NCBI GenBank assembly: GCA_016871655.1
Contig: VHCR01000003.1
Coordinates: 1 to 19,459, forward strand
Direction: 5' to 3'
Source: Verrucomicrobiota bacterium
GTDB lineage: Bacteria > Verrucomicrobiota > Verrucomicrobiia > Chthoniobacterales > UBA6821
DNA: 19,459 bases
Shown: positions 16,885 to 19,459 of the stretch, piece by piece
How positions within the stretch are numbered: position 1 is the first letter of the stretch
Layout of the letters: every line of letters begins with the position of its first letter
The notes under the pieces: generated by a model
The model's database searches: none
Told to the model about the DNA's origin: nothing
Seen by the model: the letters and a program-made list of their open reading frames with translations, nothing else
Translations under genes and position numbers: made by a program

Positions 16885-18129
16885 ATGGATCAACAAGTGA
16901 ATCAACTACGAACTACGAACTACGAACTACGAACTGCCGCTGCGCAGCAGCGGCACAGAACTAGGAACTACCAACTATTATCGTATCGTAACGGTTGGCC
17001 GGTTCTTGTGTTATTGTTCCTCGTCTGCCTACTGACTGGTTGTTTTAAAAACACAAGCAGCAGCAAGCCGGTTCCTGAAGTCGTTGTTGCTGCGCCGATC
17101 AAGCAGATGGTGACAAAGTTTGAAGAATACACGGGAACCGTTGCAGCGACGCAACAAGTTAACCTTGTGGCGCGGGTCGAAGGATTTTTGGAGTCGATCA
17201 ATTTTAATGATGGCCAGTTTGTAAAAAAAGGAGATCTCCTTTTTATCATTCAACAAGACAGCTACATTGAAAAAGTCAAACGAGCTCAAGCTACCCTTGA
17301 TTACGATAGTTCGGAATATCAGCGGCAATTGCTCATGCTCAAAGAAAATGCGACATCTCAAGCCGATGTTGAAAAATATCTTTCTAAAGTTCAAGTCGAC
17401 AAAGCTGATTTAGAATTGGCCAAAATTAATTTGGGCTACACCGAGGTGAGAGCCCCATTTGATGGGCTTCTGGCGGCGCACCAGGCTGATGTAGGAGCTG
17501 TCGTCGGCACTAGTCCAATGAGTCCTACTGTTTTGGTAACTATTGAAGCGATCACGCCGGTCTACGTAAATTTCAACATTAATACACGTGACGCACTCAC
17601 CTTGCGTGAAGAGTTAAGAAAAATGGGACAGGATAAGAACAAAGTTGTTGGAAATCTTCCAGTTTTTGTAGCTCTCTCGAATGAAGAAGGTTTTCCCCAC
17701 GAGGGCATTCTTGATTTTGTAAACAACAGCGTAGACACATCGACGGGAACCATCCAAGCGCGTGGTATTTTTCCGAACCAAGATCACACGCTCATCCCTG
17801 GCTTCTTTGCAAAAGTTCGCATTGCGATTGGGCCTCCTTTTGAAGCACTCACGGTACCTAACTCGATTATTCAAAGTGATCAAGTGGGAGAATTTATTTT
17901 AACCGTAAACTCTAAAAATATTGTCCAGCGCAATGATATCAAAACCGGACCACGAAAAGGAGAGGGGCGTGCCATCTTGGAAGGACTTTCTGAAAATGAG
18001 TCAGTTATTGTCTCAGGCATCAACAACGTTCGTGTCGGAGCGCCAGTGAAGCCAAAGCCTGCGAAAGCTCCATCGACATCAACTAAGATTCCATTTTCTT
18101 CTTCGGTAAAGTTGAACTCTTCGCCGTGA
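16885..18129 (+). CDS. RND efflux membrane-fusion (periplasmic adaptor) lipoprotein
   Basis: This adaptor links the inner-membrane RND pump to an outer-membrane channel. Of its 414 residues, LVLLFLVCLLTGC forms a lipoprotein signal with Cys53 as lipidation site. The mature part has the HlyD/AcrA layout: barrel-sandwich start (EEYTGTVAATQQVNLVARVEGFL...FVKKGDLLFIIQQDSY), helical hairpin (KVKRAQATLDY to VQVDKADLELAKINLGY), lipoyl return (TEVRAPFDGLLA), then beta-barrel and membrane-proximal domains. The N-region before the hydrophobic core is odd. About 37 residues, including LRTTNYELRT, are encoded by the 16904-16978 repeat, and in-frame starts exist only at ATG 16885 and GTG 16897, so the repeat must be translated. 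No good Shine-Dalgarno is seen. The RND pump gene follows after a 205-base gap. Confidence 0.93.
   Translation: MDQQVNQLRTTNYELRTAAAQQRHRTRNYQLLSYRNGWPVLVLLFLVCLLTGCFKNTSSSKPVPEVVVAAPIKQMVTKFEEYTGTVAATQQVNLVARVEGFLESINFNDGQFVKKGDLLFIIQQDSYIEKVKRAQATLDYDSSEYQRQLLMLKENATSQADVEKYLSKVQVDKADLELAKINLGYTEVRAPFDGLLAAHQADVGAVVGTSPMSPTVLVTIEAITPVYVNFNINTRDALTLREELRKMGQDKNKVVGNLPVFVALSNEEGFPHEGILDFVNNSVDTSTGTIQARGIFPNQDHTLIPGFFAKVRIAIGPPFEALTVPNSIIQSDQVGEFILTVNSKNIVQRNDIKTGPRKGEGRAILEGLSENESVIVSGINNVRVGAPVKPKPAKAPSTSTKIPFSSSVKLNSSP
16904..16978. repeat. AACTACG heptamer tandem repeat with central palindrome, inside the adaptor gene
   Basis: Four perfect AACTACG units (16904-16931) and a partial fifth are followed by a perfect palindrome: TGCCGCTGC, loop GCA, GCAGCGGCA (16935-16955). 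Degenerate units in the same direction come next (GAACTAG, GAACTAC, CAACTAT; about 16958-16978). Three units equal 21 bases, so the reading frame is kept and encodes a repeating LRTTNYE heptapeptide. Confidence 0.9.
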
Positions 18130-18134
18130 GAAGA

Positions 18135-18322
18135 GGCTGTAGACTATAGACTGTAGGCTGTAGATAAAGTAAGGCCTTCGGCAATTTAGAATTAAACTTT
18201 TCTGTTGATAAAATATCAAAGTTCAAATTTTTCTCAAAATTGAAACATTCTATTTCAACTTTCAACTTCAACAGACACGAAGCGTTGCTTGTCCTACAGC
18301 CTTCAGTCCTCAGTCTTCAGCC
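18135..18322. repeat. Intergenic inverted repeat made of CTGTAGA / CTTCAGT-type units
   Basis: The left arm (18135-18163) is a run of GGCTGTAG and AGACT-like units. The right arm (18294-18322) is its reverse complement at 24 of 29 positions. Each arm is itself a degenerate tandem array of 7-10 base units. The 130 bases between are AT-rich, with a small TTGATA-AAA-TATCAA palindrome. The element fills almost the whole gap between the efflux adaptor and pump genes and ends 12 bases before the pump ATG, so it must be in any shared transcript. Confidence 0.85.
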
Positions 18323-18334
18323 TTCAACCTCTTA

Positions 18335-19459
18335 ATGATCTCTAAATTTTTCATCGAACGCCCTGTTCTTTCCAATGTTCTAGCCATGATCACCATGTTG
18401 CTAGGAGGGGTGGCGCTCTTTGTGCTTCCGGTGACGCAGTATCCACCGATTACGCCACCGACAGTGCAAGTCACAGCCTACTTTCCAGGGGCAACGGCTC
18501 AGACCTTGATCAAAAAAGTTGCGCTTCCCATCGAGCAGCAAGTTAATGGCGTTGATAAAATGCTCTACATGTCGTCTGATTCGACGATTACAGGCAAGTA
18601 CGTTCTTACAGTGACTTTTGCTATTGGAACCGATCCTGACATGGCGCAGATCCTCGTGGAAAATAGGGTCGCAGCGGCATTGGCACAGCTTCCGCAGGAA
18701 GTGCAAACGCAAGGTGTTATTACCAAAAAAATCTCAACAGCGGTCTTGCAACTCATTACGTTGACTTCTCCTAGCGATCGGTTTGATGCTTTGTTTCTCA
18801 ATAACTACGCGACGATTAATCTTCAAAATGAACTGATTCGACTTCCTGGTGTTGCCGATGTGAATGTCTTAGGGGTTGGTCAATACTCAATGCGCGTCTG
18901 GCTCAATCCCGATCAGATGCAGCAACGATCGCTGATTCCTAGTGATGTTATCAATGCACTGAAGGAGCAAAATGTTGAGCTTGCGGCAGGTCAATTTGGA
19001 AGTCCTCCTGCAGAAAAAAATCAAGATTTTCAATTTTCGATCACGGCCAATGCCTCGCTGAATCAAGTCAGCGAGTTTGAACAGATTATTGTAAAATCAA
19101 GCACTCAAAATGGAGGGCAGATCACTCGCTTGAAAGATGTTGCTCGAGTCGAACTTGGCTCACAATCGTATGGTCAATTTTTTAAATACAATGGTCATCC
19201 TGCTGGAGGCCTTGCCATCTATCAGCTGCCAGGATCGAACGCTATCAATACCGCTAAAGGAGTTCGGGAAAAAATGGAGGAACTCTCAAAATTTTTTCCC
19301 AAAGGTCTTCAATATGACATTCCTTTTGATTCGACTATCATTGTTAAAGAATCGATTAATGAGGTCTACAAAACGCTTTTTGAAGCCGGACTTTTAGTTC
19401 TCATTGTGATTGTTGTTTTCTTGCAAGATGCGCGCGCCTCGCTGGTTCCCGCAACGACT
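18335..19459 (+). CDS. RND (HAE1-type) efflux pump inner-membrane subunit, N-terminal part, runs off window end
   Basis: This is a proton-driven exporter of the AcrB/MexB class. The frame is open from ATG 18335 to the last base (375 codons) with no stop. The opening MISKFFIERPVLSNVLAM gives the amphipathic start and first membrane helix. LPVTQYPPITPPTVQVTAYF and PGATAQT match the AcrB pattern LPVAQYPTIAPP...YPGADAQT. The PN1/PN2 porter subdomains follow (VNGVDKMLYMSSDS, RLPGVADVNVLG). VAR-VELGSQSYG and LPGSNAINTAKGV then lead to VYKTLFEAGLLVLIVIVVFL, which is helix 2. This is about the first third of a normal ~1040-residue pump. A Shine-Dalgarno is not evident: the repeat's CTTCAACCTCTTA precedes the ATG. 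Pairing with the upstream adaptor predicts a tripartite drug or toxic-compound exporter. Confidence 0.95.
   Translation, partial: MISKFFIERPVLSNVLAMITMLLGGVALFVLPVTQYPPITPPTVQVTAYFPGATAQTLIKKVALPIEQQVNGVDKMLYMSSDSTITGKYVLTVTFAIGTDPDMAQILVENRVAAALAQLPQEVQTQGVITKKISTAVLQLITLTSPSDRFDALFLNNYATINLQNELIRLPGVADVNVLGVGQYSMRVWLNPDQMQQRSLIPSDVINALKEQNVELAAGQFGSPPAEKNQDFQFSITANASLNQVSEFEQIIVKSSTQNGGQITRLKDVARVELGSQSYGQFFKYNGHPAGGLAIYQLPGSNAINTAKGVREKMEELSKFFPKGLQYDIPFDSTIIVKESINEVYKTLFEAGLLVLIVIVVFLQDARASLVPATT

Noticed and set aside
16904..16978. CRISPR-like or origin iteron interpretation of the AACTACG array
   Set aside because: Units are 7 bases without spacers, lie inside a coding frame, and no cas or replication genes are near.

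Overview
The window reads as the chromosome of a Gram-negative bacterium with an outer membrane and a meso-diaminopimelate cell wall. The evidence is a heptose-1-phosphate adenylyltransferase, a diaminopimelate decarboxylase, a periplasmic-type NlpC/P60 hydrolase and a tripartite RND efflux locus. Several genes have poor Shine-Dalgarno sequences and non-ATG starts. There are two long, unrecognised Ala/Ser/Glu-rich helical proteins, and the malate dehydrogenase is of the type also found in Chlamydia. Together these hint at a host-associated lineage, with an environmental Chlamydiota member my best guess, but nothing in the window proves the phylum. No tRNA, rRNA, CRISPR array or replication origin was seen, and no stretch longer than 300 bases lacks a gene.

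Layout. 2-757: 3' part of malate dehydrogenase (mdh), then a 640-residue unrecognised protein with a C-terminal hydrophobic region (787-2709). 2696-3914, minus strand: stand-alone heptose-1-P adenylyltransferase and a small secreted Thr/Pro/Asp-rich protein, separated by a strong 15-bp hairpin. 4051-7301, plus strand: a P1B-4-type metal ATPase followed by a lipoprotein histidine acid phosphatase. 7298-8715, minus strand: an AMMECR1-domain gene and a Memo-family gene that overlap by 4 bases. 8752-10104: an exported NlpC/P60 hydrolase. 10107-13933, minus strand: a compact lysA - GNAT acetyltransferase - ligA cluster. 14048-14473: small four-helix membrane protein. 14492-15526, minus strand: a helical protein whose 5' end looks frameshifted, just downstream of a complete IS30-family insertion sequence (about 15690-16799). 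16885-19459: an RND efflux locus, with the membrane-fusion lipoprotein followed by the inner-membrane pump, which runs off the window end.

The most unusual material is non-coding. Three short-unit, palindrome-bearing repeat elements lie at 13948-14012, 16904-16978 and 18135-18322, each directly at or before the start of a gene (lysA and its divergent neighbour, the efflux adaptor, the efflux pump). The second is translated into the N-terminus of the efflux adaptor. Other points of interest are the AMMECR1/Memo pair without its usual radical-SAM partner next to it, and the IS30 copy beside a decayed-looking gene start. No clearly new multi-gene system (defence island, biosynthetic cluster or similar) is visible.
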